Part shown: positions 1 through 10,739 of the stretch, one piece after another
Numbering within the stretch: position 1 is the first letter of the stretch
Layout: each line of letters opens with the position of its first letter
Assembly (NCBI GenBank): GCA_901472405.1
Contig: LR590463.1
Location: 4,836,001-4,900,000 of the forward strand
DNA: 64,000 bases
Source: Serratia rubidaea
Lineage (GTDB): Bacteria > Pseudomonadota > Gammaproteobacteria > Enterobacterales > Enterobacteriaceae
Reading direction: 5' to 3'
Made by a program: the position numbers and the translations under genes
The notes under the pieces: model-generated
Database searches by the model: none
Told to the model about the DNA's origin: nothing
The model's input: the letters and a program-made list of their open reading frames with translations, nothing else

Positions 1-1083
1 ACCAAGTTCACCGAAGTGGGCTATGTCGGCAAGGAAGTGGATTCCATTATCCGCGACCTGACCGACGCCGCGGTGAAAATGGTGCGCCTGCAGTCAATCG
101 AGAAAAACCGCACCCGCGCCGAAGAGATGGCGGAAGAGCGCATCCTCGACGTGCTGATCCCACCGGCCAAAAACAACTGGGGCCAGCCGGAAGAGCAGCA
201 GGAACCGTCCGCCGCACGTCAGTCGTTCCGTAAAAAACTGCGCGAAGGCCAGTTGGACGACAAAGAGATCGAAATCGACCTGGCCGCCGCGCCGATGGGC
301 GTCGAAATCATGGCGCCTCCGGGCATGGAAGAGATGACCAACCAGCTGCAGTCGATGTTCCAGAACCTCGGCGGCCAGAAGCAGAAACCCCGCAAGCTGA
401 AGATCAAAGAAGCCTTCAAGCTGCTGGTGGAAGAAGAAGCGGCCAAGCTGGTTAACCCGGAAGAGCTGAAAGAGCAGGCGATCGAAGCCGTTGAGCAGCA
501 CGGCATCGTATTTATCGATGAGATCGACAAAATCTGTAAGCGCGGCGACTCCTCCGGCCCGGACGTCTCCCGTGAAGGCGTGCAGCGCGACCTGCTGCCG
601 CTGGTGGAAGGCAGCACCATCTCCACCAAGCACGGCATGGTGAAGACCGATCACATCCTGTTTATCGCCTCCGGCGCTTTCCAGGTTGCCAGCCCGTCCG
701 ATCTGATCCCGGAACTGCAGGGCCGCCTGCCGATCCGCGTTGAACTGCAGGCGCTGACGACCGAAGACTTCGAACGCATTCTGACCGAGCCGAACGCGTC
801 GCTGACCGAGCAGTACAAAGCGCTGATGGCCACCGAAGGCGTCACCATCGACTTCACCGCCGACGGTATCAGCCGCATCGCCGAAGCCGCATGGCAGGTT
901 AACGAGAGCACCGAGAACATCGGCGCGCGTCGTTTGCACACCGTGCTGGAGCGCCTGATGGAAGATATCTCCTATGACGCCAGCGAGATTAATGGTCAAT
1001 CCATTACAATTGATGCGGAATACGTGCGCAATCACCTGGATGAGCTGGTTGCGGATGAAGATTTGAGCCGTTTTATCCTATAA
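1..1083 (+). CDS. hslU: HslU, ATPase subunit of the HslUV protease (5' part outside window)
   Basis: The reading frame is open from base 1 and gives the last 360 residues of a protein that is usually about 443 long, so roughly 83 N-terminal residues, including the Walker A loop, lie upstream of the window. The Walker B stretch IVFIDEID is at about bases 507-530. The Sensor 2 region GARRLHTVLERLMED follows later, and the protein ends in EDLSRFIL, the tail that docks into HslV. HslU is the AAA+ unfoldase that feeds substrates such as SulA to the HslV peptidase in the cytoplasm. hslV should lie just upstream, and a terminator follows the stop. Confidence 0.98.
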   Translation, partial: TKFTEVGYVGKEVDSIIRDLTDAAVKMVRLQSIEKNRTRAEEMAEERILDVLIPPAKNNWGQPEEQQEPSAARQSFRKKLREGQLDDKEIEIDLAAAPMGVEIMAPPGMEEMTNQLQSMFQNLGGQKQKPRKLKIKEAFKLLVEEEAAKLVNPEELKEQAIEAVEQHGIVFIDEIDKICKRGDSSGPDVSREGVQRDLLPLVEGSTISTKHGMVKTDHILFIASGAFQVASPSDLIPELQGRLPIRVELQALTTEDFERILTEPNASLTEQYKALMATEGVTIDFTADGISRIAEAAWQVNESTENIGARRLHTVLERLMEDISYDASEINGQSITIDAEYVRNHLDELVADEDLSRFIL

Positions 1084-1111
1084 TCGCTCTATCACTGTCC
1101 TGTCAGTCACG

Positions 1112-1140
1112 AAAATGGGAGGCATTGCCTCCCATTTTTT
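1112..1140 (+). terminator. Rho-independent terminator after hslU
   Basis: A 12-bp stem (1112-1123 with 1127-1138) closes a three-base loop and runs into a T tract. It ends the hslVU transcript and separates it from menA. Confidence 0.9.
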
Positions 1141-1179
1141 TATCTGCGGACACAGCCACTTGACTTGCTGAAGCGAAAA

Positions 1180-2097
1180 ATGAGCTCATCTACCTCCACC
1201 ACCCCAGCCAGAGCCTGGCTGGAAAGTTTACGTCCACGCACCCTGCCGCTGGCTTTCGCCTCCATCGTTGTCGGTTCAGCTATTGCCGCCTGGCAAGGCA
1301 GCCTGAAGCCCGGCGTCGCGCTGCTGGCGCTGTTGACCGCCGGACTGCTGCAGATCCTCTCCAACCTGGCCAATGATTACGGCGACGCCGTCAAAGGCAG
1401 CGACACAGAAGATCGCATCGGGCCGCTGCGCGGCATGCAAAAAGGCATGATTACCCAGGCGCAGATGAAACGCGCGCTGGTCATTACCGTGGTGCTGATC
1501 GCCATCGCCGGCTGTTCGCTGATTGCGCTGGCCTGCGAAACGCCGCGCGACGTGGTCGGCTTCCTGGCGCTCGGCGCGCTGGCGATCGTCGCCGCCATTA
1601 CCTATACCGTCGGCAACAAGCCTTACGGCTATCTGGGGCTGGGGGATATCTCGGTGCTGGCGTTCTTCGGCTGGCTGAGCGTGGCCGGCACCTATTACCT
1701 GCAGACGCTGCATTTCGACAGCATCGTGATGCTGCCGGCAACCGCCTGCGGCCTGCTGGCGGCGGCGGTGCTGAACATCAATAACCTGCGTGATATCGAA
1801 AGCGACCGCGCCAGCGGCAAAAACACCCTGGCGGTGCGGCTGGGGCCGAAAAACGCCCGGCGCTACCATGCGTTGCTGCTGATTGGCGCGGTGCTGTGCT
1901 TTGCGCTGTTCACCCTGTTCAACCTGAGCGGCCCATGGGGCTGGCTGTTTGTGCTGGCGGTGCCGCTGCTGTGGCGCCATGCGCTGCGCGTACTGCGCGA
2001 CCCTTCGCCGGCCGGCATGCGCCCGATGCTGGAGCACATGGTCAAGGCCGCCCTGCTGGCGAATATTTTGTTCGCCGCCGGCGTGGCGCTCAGCTAG
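1180..2097 (+). CDS. menA: MenA, 1,4-dihydroxy-2-naphthoate polyprenyltransferase
   Basis: UbiA-family integral membrane prenyltransferase that joins an octaprenyl chain to 1,4-dihydroxy-2-naphthoate, giving demethylmenaquinone for anaerobic respiration. The acidic motif NDYGDAVKGSD, which binds the Mg-diphosphate, and a second one, NNLRDIESD, are both present among about eight hydrophobic segments. The ATG at 1180 gives 305 residues, near the 308 of E. coli. An in-frame TTG at 1165 would add five residues. Neither start has a strong ribosome binding site. The hslU-menA-rraA order is the enterobacterial one. Confidence 0.97.
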   Translation: MSSSTSTTPARAWLESLRPRTLPLAFASIVVGSAIAAWQGSLKPGVALLALLTAGLLQILSNLANDYGDAVKGSDTEDRIGPLRGMQKGMITQAQMKRALVITVVLIAIAGCSLIALACETPRDVVGFLALGALAIVAAITYTVGNKPYGYLGLGDISVLAFFGWLSVAGTYYLQTLHFDSIVMLPATACGLLAAAVLNINNLRDIESDRASGKNTLAVRLGPKNARRYHALLLIGAVLCFALFTLFNLSGPWGWLFVLAVPLLWRHALRVLRDPSPAGMRPMLEHMVKAALLANILFAAGVALS

Positions 2098-2113
2098 ATA
2101 AAAACTGATGATT

Positions 2114-2143
2114 TTGCCAACAGGGCGCAGAAAGGGATATACT
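2114..2143 (+). promoter_or_regulatory. Probable sigma70 promoter of rraA
   Basis: TTGCCA at 2114-2119 and TATACT at 2138-2143 are separated by 18 bases, and the rraA ATG lies 33 bases further on. This fits a separate promoter for rraA in the menA-rraA gap. Confidence 0.6.
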
Positions 2144-2176
2144 GGTTATTCCAGCGGCAAACAGACATAAAATCCT

Positions 2177-2662
2177 ATGAAATACGATACTTCCGAACTT
2201 TGCGATATCTATCATGAAGAGGTCAACGTGGTTGAGCCTCTGTTCTCTAATTTTGGCGGGCGTACTTCATTTGGCGGACAGATCACCACGGTGAAGTGTT
2301 TCGAGGATAATGGCCTGCTTTTTGACCTGCTTGAAGAAAACGGCCGCGGCCGCGTCCTGCTGGTCGACGGCGGCGGTTCGGTACGCCGGGCGTTGATCAA
2401 CGCGGAGCTGGCGCGCCTGGCGACTCAGAACGAGTGGGAAGGCATTGTGGTTTACGGCGCGGTGCGTCAGGTGGACGATCTGGAAGAGCTGGATATCGGC
2501 ATCCAGGCCATGGCGGCCATCCCAGTCGGCGCCACCAGCGAAGGCGTGGGTGAAAGCGATATCCGCGTCAACTTCGGCGGCGTCACCTTCTTCTCCGGCG
2601 ATCATCTGTATGCCGACAATACCGGCATCATTCTGGCGGAAGACCCGCTCGATATTGAATAA
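2177..2662 (+). CDS. rraA: RraA, protein inhibitor of RNase E
   Basis: 161 residues, the usual length. RraA forms a trimeric ring, binds the C-terminal scaffold of RNase E and related helicases, and lowers degradosome activity, so it slows global mRNA decay. The conserved stretches LLVDGGGSVRRALINAELA and IVVYGAVRQV belong to this methyltransferase-like fold, which has no methyltransferase activity. The gene is followed by a strong hairpin shared with the convergent zapB gene. Confidence 0.97.
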   Translation: MKYDTSELCDIYHEEVNVVEPLFSNFGGRTSFGGQITTVKCFEDNGLLFDLLEENGRGRVLLVDGGGSVRRALINAELARLATQNEWEGIVVYGAVRQVDDLEELDIGIQAMAAIPVGATSEGVGESDIRVNFGGVTFFSGDHLYADNTGIILAEDPLDIE

Positions 2663-2675
2663 GCCGTTACCATGA

Positions 2676-2700
2676 AAAAGGGCGCCGTCGGCGCCCTTTT
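2676..2700. terminator. Bidirectional terminator between rraA and zapB
   Basis: Stem of a GGGCGCC core (2680-2686 with 2690-2696) flanked by an A tract and a T tract. It can therefore end both the plus-strand rraA and the minus-strand zapB transcripts. Confidence 0.85.
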
Positions 2701-2720
2701 CGTTACTGCGGCAAAGGGAA

Positions 2721-2960
2721 TCAGACCTCTTCCATTTTGCCCAGCAGCGCGCGCAGGCGATCTTGCCATACGTGCTGTTCTTCTTTCAGCTGCTGGTTCT
2801 CACGCACCAGTGATTCGTGGTTGCCGGCGGCGTTCTGCACTTCCTGAGACAGCGTATTGTTCTTCTCTTTCAGCTCTTCAATTTCCATCTGCAACAGAGT
2901 GATGGTATCAATCGCCTGCTGAACTTTTGCTTCCAGTTTTTCAAATACTTCAAATGACAT
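2721..2960 (-). CDS. zapB: ZapB, cell-division coiled-coil protein
   Basis: 79-residue, almost entirely coiled-coil protein starting MSFEVFEKLEAKVQQAID and ending ALLGKMEEV. It joins the division ring through ZapA and helps link the Z-ring to the Ter region. The start at 2960 matches the family; the frame remains open for 29 codons upstream but that part is not conserved. It is divergent from glpF and convergent with rraA. Confidence 0.96.
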   Translation of the reverse strand: MSFEVFEKLEAKVQQAIDTITLLQMEIEELKEKNNTLSQEVQNAAGNHESLVRENQQLKEEQHVWQDRLRALLGKMEEV

Positions 2961-3489
2961 CTTCAGTCCCCTCATGATAGCAAGGCGTACATCTATTAAG
3001 CAGCCGCACAGCACAGGCTGCAGCCGCTGCGAATATGCATCGCGCAAGTGACACGCGCTTTTGATTAAAAACGCGCCTGTCTCGATAAAACGCTCTTTCG
3101 ATAAAAACGATTGTAAGTAGCCCGCCTCTTACTGTCTAGCAACATACCGGCTCAACGCGCAGTCTGTTGCAATTTTCCCGCCCCCGCCATCAGTCAAAAC
3201 TGAAAAATGCGCGTATGACGACAAACGCGCGTTAACAATTGTCGGACAAAAACCCTGATCAACCCTGCTGCGTAATGGCGCGGAAAGAACAGCAGACAAC
3301 GCGAATTCGCTCAATTTTATGACGGAGCACACACATTTTGATTTCGCTATTTCTCGTTTATGTTCGTTAACGATAAATTTACATCACATCCTCAATTTAA
3401 AAGAGGATGAGATTAAAAAAACCTGTACCTTAAGGCCGGCAGGCTACTCGCCGAGCCTAAAACCTATAACCCTGCAGGACAACAACATT
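2961..3489. other. zapB-glpF divergent intergenic region
   Basis: 529 bases without a believable gene. It contains the GlpR operator at 3359-3378. A poorer match to the same pattern lies immediately before it at 3339-3358, as expected if two repressor sites are adjacent. I see no clear sRNA or terminator. Open frames here are short and lack conserved features. Confidence 0.6.
3359..3378 (+). promoter_or_regulatory. GlpR operator upstream of glpFK
   Basis: TATGTTCGTTAACGATAAAT fits the degenerate 20-base consensus for the glycerol-3-phosphate repressor at all but one position. It lies 111 bases before the glpF start. GlpR would repress glpFK until glycerol-3-phosphate accumulates. Confidence 0.8.
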
Positions 3490-4341
3490 ATGAGCCAAAA
3501 CACCAGTCCGACATTAAAAGGCCAATGTATCGCAGAATTTCTCGGCACCGGCCTACTGATCTTCTTTGGCGCAGGATGCGTTGCCGCATTAAAACTGGCC
3601 GGCGCCAGCTTCGGCCAATGGGAAATCAGCGTTATTTGGGGCTTCGGGGTCGCCATGGCGATCTATCTGACCGCCGGCATCTCCGGCGCCCACCTCAACC
3701 CGGCCGTCACCATCGCACTGTGGCTGTTCGCCAACTTTAACGGCCGCCGCGTGGTTCCCTTTATCATCGCCCAGGTCGCCGGCGCCTTCTGTGCCGCCGC
3801 GCTGGTCTACGGCCTGTACTACAATCTGTTCTTTGATTTCGAAGCCGCCCACAACATGGTGCGCGGCAGCGCAGAGAGTCTGGATCTGGCCGGGATTTTC
3901 TCCACCTATCCAAACCCGCACATCTCCGTCGCGCAGGCGTTCCTGGTGGAAACCGTGATCACCGCCATTCTGATGTGCCTGATTCTGGCGCTGACCGACG
4001 ATGGCAACGGCGTACCGCGCGGCCCGCTGGCGCCGCTGCTGATCGGTATTCTGATCGCCGTTATCGGCGCTTCCATGGGCCCGTTGACCGGCTTCGCCCT
4101 GAACCCGGCGCGTGATTTCGGACCAAAAGTGTTCGCCTATCTCGCCGGCTGGGGCAACGTCGCCTTTACCGGCGCACGCGATATCCCGTACTTCCTGGTA
4201 CCGATTTTCGGACCGATTCTCGGGGCCATCCTGGGCGCCTTCGGCTATCGTACCTTGATTGGCCGCCACTTGCCTTGCGACGACTGCGTCGAAGAAGAGC
4301 AAGGGCAGCCTGCCGCCAAAACGCCGCAGCGTAAAGCGTAA
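3490..4341 (+). CDS. glpF: GlpF, glycerol facilitator
   Basis: 283-residue aquaglyceroporin of the inner membrane that admits glycerol by facilitated diffusion. The two half-helix NPA motifs are intact, LNPAVT near residue 70 and LNPARDFGP near 205. The latter includes the Arg of the selectivity filter. The frame is open upstream to 3319, but the ATG at 3490 matches family length (281 in E. coli). It is the first gene of the glp operon and is followed 41 bases later by glpK. Confidence 0.98.
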   Translation: MSQNTSPTLKGQCIAEFLGTGLLIFFGAGCVAALKLAGASFGQWEISVIWGFGVAMAIYLTAGISGAHLNPAVTIALWLFANFNGRRVVPFIIAQVAGAFCAAALVYGLYYNLFFDFEAAHNMVRGSAESLDLAGIFSTYPNPHISVAQAFLVETVITAILMCLILALTDDGNGVPRGPLAPLLIGILIAVIGASMGPLTGFALNPARDFGPKVFAYLAGWGNVAFTGARDIPYFLVPIFGPILGAILGAFGYRTLIGRHLPCDDCVEEEQGQPAAKTPQRKA

Positions 4342-4382
4342 TTGGCGCAGTTTAAAATGGTTAACAACAGCAGGACTCAACC

Positions 4383-5892
<1,510 letters not shown>

Positions 5893-5918
5893 TTCCGCGC
5901 CGAATTCACACGAACAAT

Positions 5919-5946
5919 GCGCTGCCGCAAGGCGGCGCTTTTTTTT
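5919..5946 (+). terminator. Terminator between glpK and glpX
   Basis: An eight-base stem with one G-T pair (5919-5926 with 5931-5938) is followed by eight Ts. It may uncouple glpX from glpFK, giving partial read-through. Confidence 0.8.
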
Positions 5947-6018
5947 GCCCCGCCGCGCCCGCCCGCCGCTGTGGTAAACTTACCCGCTCTTCCCCTCTAC
6001 TCACTGACAGGTTTTGCC

Positions 6019-7029
6019 ATGAAACGTGAATTAGCCATCGAATTTTCCCGCGTAACCGAAGCTGCGGCGTTAGCCGGCTATCAATGGCTGGGACGCGGCG
6101 ACAAGAATGCCGCTGACGGCGCCGCCGTCCACGCCATGCGGATTATGCTCAACAAGGTGGCGATCGATGGCCGCATCGTGATTGGCGAAGGTGAAATCGA
6201 TGAAGCGCCAATGCTGTATATCGGCGAGCAGGTCGGCACCGGCCAGGGCGATGCGGTGGATATCGCCGTCGACCCGATAGAAGGCACGCGCATGACCGCC
6301 ATGGGACAATCCAACGCGCTGGCGGTGCTGGCGGTCGGCGATCGCGGCACTTTCCTGCATGCGCCGGATATGTATATGGAAAAACTGGTGGTAGGGCCGG
6401 CGGCGCGCGGCGCCATTGACCTCAGCCTGCCGCTCGCCGACAACCTGCAAAACGTCGCCGCGCGGCTGAACAAGCCGCTGTCGCAGCTGACGGTGATCAC
6501 GTTGGCCAAACCGCGTCACGACGCGACGATCGCGCAAATGCAGCAGATGGGCGTCAAGGTGTTCGCCATTCCGGACGGCGACGTGGCCGCCTCTATCTTG
6601 ACCTGCATGCCGGACAGCGAAGTGGATGTGATGTACGGCATCGGCGGCGCGCCGGAAGGGGTGATTTCCGCCGCGGTGATCCGCGCGCTGGACGGCGATA
6701 TGCAGGCGCGCCTGCTGCCGCGTCATCAGGTGAAGGAAGATAATGACGCCAACCGCCGCATCGGCGAGCAGGAGCTGGCGCGCTGTAAGGAGATGGGCAT
6801 TGAGGCAGGCAAGGTGCTGCTGCTGGACGATATGGCGCGCAATGACAATGTCATCTTCGCCGCCACCGGCATCACCAAAGGCGACCTGTTGGAAGGTATC
6901 AGCCGCCAGGGCAATATGGCGACCACGGAAACGCTGCTGATCCGCGGCAAATCACGCACCATCCGCCGCATCCGTTCGACCCACTATCTGGATCGTAAAG
7001 ACCCGGCGCTGCACCCGTACCTGCTGTAA
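6019..7029 (+). CDS. glpX: GlpX, class II fructose-1,6-bisphosphatase
   Basis: 336 residues, the usual length. It hydrolyses fructose-1,6-bisphosphate to fructose-6-phosphate in gluconeogenesis. The metal-binding stretches GEGEIDEAPM and VDPIEGT of the lithium-sensitive phosphatase family are present. The ATG at 6019 follows ACAGG at a suitable distance; the frame is open further upstream but not conserved. It is the third gene of the glp cluster, beyond a terminator-like hairpin. Confidence 0.97.
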   Translation: MKRELAIEFSRVTEAAALAGYQWLGRGDKNAADGAAVHAMRIMLNKVAIDGRIVIGEGEIDEAPMLYIGEQVGTGQGDAVDIAVDPIEGTRMTAMGQSNALAVLAVGDRGTFLHAPDMYMEKLVVGPAARGAIDLSLPLADNLQNVAARLNKPLSQLTVITLAKPRHDATIAQMQQMGVKVFAIPDGDVAASILTCMPDSEVDVMYGIGGAPEGVISAAVIRALDGDMQARLLPRHQVKEDNDANRRIGEQELARCKEMGIEAGKVLLLDDMARNDNVIFAATGITKGDLLEGISRQGNMATTETLLIRGKSRTIRRIRSTHYLDRKDPALHPYLL

Positions 7030-7041
7030 GGAGTCACCCGA

Positions 7042-7062
7042 CGGCCAGGCAATGCCTGGCCG
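7042..7062. terminator. Possible terminator between glpX and emrD
   Basis: Nearly perfect palindrome of ten bases per arm between two convergent genes. T tracts are absent or short on both sides, so the assignment is tentative. Confidence 0.5.
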
Positions 7063-7068
7063 CTCACG

Positions 7069-8253
7069 TTAAACGGTGTGGCCCGCCTGCTGCATACGGT
7101 TGGACAGCGGCCACCAGCACAGCAGAATCAGCAGCGCCATGGCGAACATCAGCAGGCCCAGGCTAAACTGCCCGGTCTGCGGCAGCATGGACGACAGCCA
7201 GGTGGCGAGACCGGAGCCCATATTCTGCATTCCGCCCACCAGTGCGCCGGCGGCGCCGGCCAGGTAAGGGAACGGCTCCATCGCCCCGGTGGTCGCCAGC
7301 GGGAACAGCATCCCGGCACCGAAGAAAAACAGCGCGGCGGGAACAATCAGCGTCCAGATATTCATCACGCCGAACCAGCCGGGGATCCACATCATCAGAC
7401 CCGCCAGCAGGCAGCTTAGCACCGAATGCCACATCAACTGATGGAAGCTTTTGCCGTCGCGGCCGGCATACCATGCGCCAAAAAAGGCCGCCGGGATCGG
7501 CAGAATAAACAGGATGCTGACGGTCAGCCCGTTCAACCCCAGCACACCGCCCATCAGTACGCCGCAGCTGGCTTCAAACACCGCAATTCCCGCCAGACCG
7601 CCGATCAGCATGACCAAGTAGCGGCTGAACGCTCCATCGGCCAGCAGCTGGCGGAAGCTGGCCAGCATGCGCCGTTTTTCCGTTTGCTGCGGGCGGGTTT
7701 CCGGCAGCCAGCGGAACATGGCGAAGGCGACGCCCACGCACAATACCAGCAGAAACGCATAGCTGGCGCGCCAGCCGAAGACCATCGCCAGCGCGCCGCC
7801 AATCACCGGCGCCAGCAGCGGGCTGACCAGAATGCCCATATTCAGCAGGCTGTTGGCATAGCGCAGCGCGGTGCCGGCATACAGATCGCGCGGCATAGTG
7901 CGCGCCATCACGCCGGCCACGCCGGTGCCCATGCCCTGAATGGCGCTGGCGGCCACCAGCATCGTCAGGCTGTTAGCCAGCAGCGCGCCGGTGGCACCGA
8001 GCATAAAAATAGCCATCCCGGCCAGAATCACCGGACGGCGGCCAACGCGATCCGACAGCGGGCCGTAGATCAGCTGTGAAAAACCGTAGGTCAACAGATA
8101 GGCCGCCATCACCTGCTGCACGGCGCCGGTGCGCACCGACAAATCGTGGGCAATATTGGCAATCGTCGGCACATAAATGGTTTGCGCCATCTGACCGACG
8201 GCAACCAGCAGGATCAGCATCACCAACAGGTGGAAATTCTCTAGTTTTCTCAT
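7069..8253 (-). CDS. emrD: EmrD, multidrug efflux transporter (MFS)
   Basis: 394 residues with 12 hydrophobic segments, equal in length to E. coli EmrD. It is a proton-driven inner-membrane exporter of amphipathic compounds. The MFS motif A version GPLSDRVGRRPVIL follows the second helix, and GMGTGVAGVMARTMPRDLY follows in the N-terminal half. The start at 8253 (MRKLENFHLL) is chosen by homology; the frame extends 55 codons upstream. In E. coli this gene lies elsewhere, so its place between glpX and fpr is a lineage feature. Confidence 0.93.
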   Translation of the reverse strand: MRKLENFHLLVMLILLVAVGQMAQTIYVPTIANIAHDLSVRTGAVQQVMAAYLLTYGFSQLIYGPLSDRVGRRPVILAGMAIFMLGATGALLANSLTMLVAASAIQGMGTGVAGVMARTMPRDLYAGTALRYANSLLNMGILVSPLLAPVIGGALAMVFGWRASYAFLLVLCVGVAFAMFRWLPETRPQQTEKRRMLASFRQLLADGAFSRYLVMLIGGLAGIAVFEASCGVLMGGVLGLNGLTVSILFILPIPAAFFGAWYAGRDGKSFHQLMWHSVLSCLLAGLMMWIPGWFGVMNIWTLIVPAALFFFGAGMLFPLATTGAMEPFPYLAGAAGALVGGMQNMGSGLATWLSSMLPQTGQFSLGLLMFAMALLILLCWWPLSNRMQQAGHTV

Positions 8254-8605
8254 TCTCTTTGTTAACGTCTTAACTCGCCAAAACCCTGCGCGTGGCGGCA
8301 ATTTTGGCCAGCGTTGCGCAGACATCCTCTTGTTGGCGCATAAACTAACAAATCTGTTTTTTTTAGCGAGTCCCGGCCAAATATTGATCCAGGTCACACT
8401 GGCAGCAAAGTCGTCCATTCTCGTAAATTAAACGGTACGTCACGCACGCCGCGACGGCAGGCACCGCGGGCCGCCGCCAGGCTTTAGCATTTAATCGATA
8501 ATTGTTTGCATCAACTTGCCATAAGATAAATATCAGAGAGCGATAACGACGCCGACCGCGCAGAGTGCTAATTTTATTTTTGATTTGATGATGGGAGCAT
8601 GAAGT
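8254..8605. other. emrD-fpr divergent intergenic region
   Basis: 352 bases with the promoters of two divergent genes. GGGAG at 8593-8597 is the fpr ribosome binding site. fpr is SoxS-activated in E. coli, but I could not identify a convincing sox box here. Confidence 0.5.
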
Positions 8606-9352
8606 ATGGCTGAATGGGTTAAAGGCAAGGTTACTCACCTGGAACAGTGGACCGATGGGCTGTTCAGTCTCACCGTCGATGCCGCCATCGACCCATTTAC
8701 CGCCGGCCAGTTCGCCAAGCTGGCGTTGGAGATTGACGGCGAGCGCGTGCAGCGCGCCTACTCCTACGTCAACGCGCCCTGCGACTCCAACCTGGAGTTT
8801 TACCTGGTCACGGTGCCGGAGGGCAAACTCAGCCCGCGACTGAACCAGCTGCAGCCGGGTGCGGAAGTAATGGTGACCAAAGAGGCCGCCGGCTTCTTCG
8901 TACTGGATGAAGTGCCGGACTGCGAAACCCTGTGGATGCTGGCGACCGGCACCGCCATTGGCCCATACCTGTCGATTCTGCAGGAAGGCAAAGGCCTTGA
9001 GCGCTTCAAAAATCTGGTGCTGGTGCACGCCGCCCGCTATGCCCGCGACCTGAGCTACCTGCCGCTGATGCAGCAGCTCCAGCAGCGCTACAACGGCAAA
9101 CTGCGCATTCAGACGGTGGTCAGCCGCGAGGAGGTCTCCGGCTCGCTGACCGGCCGGGTGCCGGCGCTGATTGAAGACGGCCGCCTGGAGGCCGCCATCG
9201 GTCTGCCGCTGGATGCGGAAACCGGCCATGTGATGCTGTGCGGCAACCCGCAGATGGTGCGCGACACCCAGCAAACGCTGAAGGAGCTGCACGGGATGCG
9301 CAAACACCTGCGCCGCAAGCCGGGGCACATCACCAGCGAGCACTACTGGTGA
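8606..9352 (+). CDS. fpr: Fpr, ferredoxin/flavodoxin-NADP+ reductase
   Basis: 248-residue cytoplasmic flavoprotein that moves electrons between NADPH and ferredoxin or flavodoxin and takes part in the response to superoxide. FAD-binding signature RAYSYVN is near residue 50 and the NADP-binding stretch GTAIGPYLSI near 115. The protein ends in EHYW, with the terminal aromatic residue that stacks on the flavin. The stop abuts the convergent yiiR stop without any gap. Confidence 0.97.
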   Translation: MAEWVKGKVTHLEQWTDGLFSLTVDAAIDPFTAGQFAKLALEIDGERVQRAYSYVNAPCDSNLEFYLVTVPEGKLSPRLNQLQPGAEVMVTKEAAGFFVLDEVPDCETLWMLATGTAIGPYLSILQEGKGLERFKNLVLVHAARYARDLSYLPLMQQLQQRYNGKLRIQTVVSREEVSGSLTGRVPALIEDGRLEAAIGLPLDAETGHVMLCGNPQMVRDTQQTLKELHGMRKHLRRKPGHITSEHYW

Positions 9353-9775
9353 TTAATCGCGGAATTTGACCGGTTCGGCTTCAGGCCCGAAGCGATTCTC
9401 GCCGGGCGTTCCGACAAAGGCGCCAAGATCGATGGCCATCATGACGATAATCAGCGTCGGGATAAAACGCCCGACGCCCCACTGCCAGATCGGCGCCAGC
9501 ATCTGCCAGTTGCCCGCCGCCAGCATCCACGCCAAAATCAGCAGCAGCGCCCACCAACCGGATTTATTGCGATCGTGCAGCCGCTTGACCAGCACCGCCG
9601 CCGTCGGCCACAACAGCGCCACAATAAAAAACGCAATGCTCTGGATAGCCACCCACTGATAGTTGGCCAGCGTAAACGCTATCGCCATCAGCACCAGCCA
9701 GACCCCCATCCAAAGCCAGAAATCGCGCCGCGTAATGCGCCCTTTAAACGAAAAACACCACTGCTGTATTGTCAT
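9353..9775 (-). CDS. yiiR: YiiR-like DUF805 membrane protein
   Basis: 140-residue small integral membrane protein with about four hydrophobic segments. It has the usual DUF805 opening, an aromatic stretch followed by GRITRRDFWLW, and the loop KRLHDRNKSGWWALL. The function is unknown. The start at 9775 (MTIQQWCFSF) matches the family, although the frame continues 31 codons upstream. It is convergent with fpr and has no terminator between. Confidence 0.9.
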   Translation of the reverse strand: MTIQQWCFSFKGRITRRDFWLWMGVWLVLMAIAFTLANYQWVAIQSIAFFIVALLWPTAAVLVKRLHDRNKSGWWALLLILAWMLAAGNWQMLAPIWQWGVGRFIPTLIIVMMAIDLGAFVGTPGENRFGPEAEPVKFRD

Positions 9776-9942
9776 GGAATCCTGCGTTGTTAATCTGCCC
9801 ATAAGCTGTGCGGCAGTGTAACATAGGCGCGGCAGGGACGGCGTCAGCGCTGATGCGCCGCACGCCATTTAGGGCAGCAAACAGATAATCCGGGCGGATC
9901 TTTGACAACCTCCCCCGATTACCGCTTTAATCGGAGTCCGAT

Positions 9943-10551
9943 TTGCTATCAACACCGCGAGCTATGCTGAGAACACTTCCTCTCGTCGCCTGTCTGCTTT
10001 CGGGCATGGGCCATGCCTGGGCCGAGCAAACGCCGGCCGCCAATGATGCGCCCCCGACCGCGCCATACCTGCTGGCCGGAGCGCCGACGTTCGATCTGAC
10101 CGTGGCGAAATTCCGCGCCAAATACAATCGCGACAACCCCAAACTGCCGATCGGCGAGTTCCGCGCCATTGACGGCAGCGCCGACGACACGCCGCTGCTG
10201 ACCCGCGCCGCCAGTAAACTCAACGAAAACCTGTATGCCTCCACCGCGCTGGAAAAAGGCACCGGTAAAATCAAAACGCTGCAAATCACCCACCTGCCGC
10301 TGCAGGGCAACGAAGAGAAAAGCGCACGCGCCGTCACCGTCAACTATATGGCGGCATTAATGCGCCAGTTCGAACCGGCGTTAACGGTAGAGCAGAGCAT
10401 CATCAAGGTGAGTACCTTACTGGAGAAGGGTAAAGGCTCGCGCTTTTACACTCAGCAGGTCGGCGCCATCCGCTATGTGGTCGCCGATAACGGCGAACAG
10501 GGCCTGACGTTCGCGGTGGAGCCGGTGAAACTGACGCTGGCGGAACCGTGA
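9943..10551 (+). CDS. yiiQ: YiiQ, periplasmic DUF1454 protein
   Basis: About 200 residues with a clear signal peptide ending GHAWA before EQTP, so it is exported. The body contains the conserved YLLAGAPTFDLTV and RYVVADNGEQGLTFAVEP. The function is unknown. Two starts are possible: TTG at 9943 with GGAG six bases before it, or ATG at 9964, which gives a more compact signal peptide. It lies directly upstream of tpiA, as in E. coli. Confidence 0.9.
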   Translation: MLSTPRAMLRTLPLVACLLSGMGHAWAEQTPAANDAPPTAPYLLAGAPTFDLTVAKFRAKYNRDNPKLPIGEFRAIDGSADDTPLLTRAASKLNENLYASTALEKGTGKIKTLQITHLPLQGNEEKSARAVTVNYMAALMRQFEPALTVEQSIIKVSTLLEKGKGSRFYTQQVGAIRYVVADNGEQGLTFAVEPVKLTLAEP

Positions 10552-10739
10552 ATCCCGCGGCGATTAAATGACGAAAAGCAAAGCCATCCGATCCATTCAT
10601 CTCTATACTGTTGGGCAGGTTGACTGCCGGTCCGGCAGTAGTTATTTATGCCCTTTCTGCCCGAAGCGGCCGCGCTGTAGGCTGCCGCTTCGCTGATGTC
10701 GGGCATCGATTCTCACGTTCCCTTGTTGGAGGAAAAATT

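Noticed and set aside
8420..8600. SoxS binding site upstream of fpr
   Set aside because: Several partial matches in an AT-rich stretch, none good enough to call.
8363..9343. 326-codon open frame on the minus strand opposite fpr
   Set aside because: Overlaps the well-supported fpr gene completely, and the translation has no family signature.
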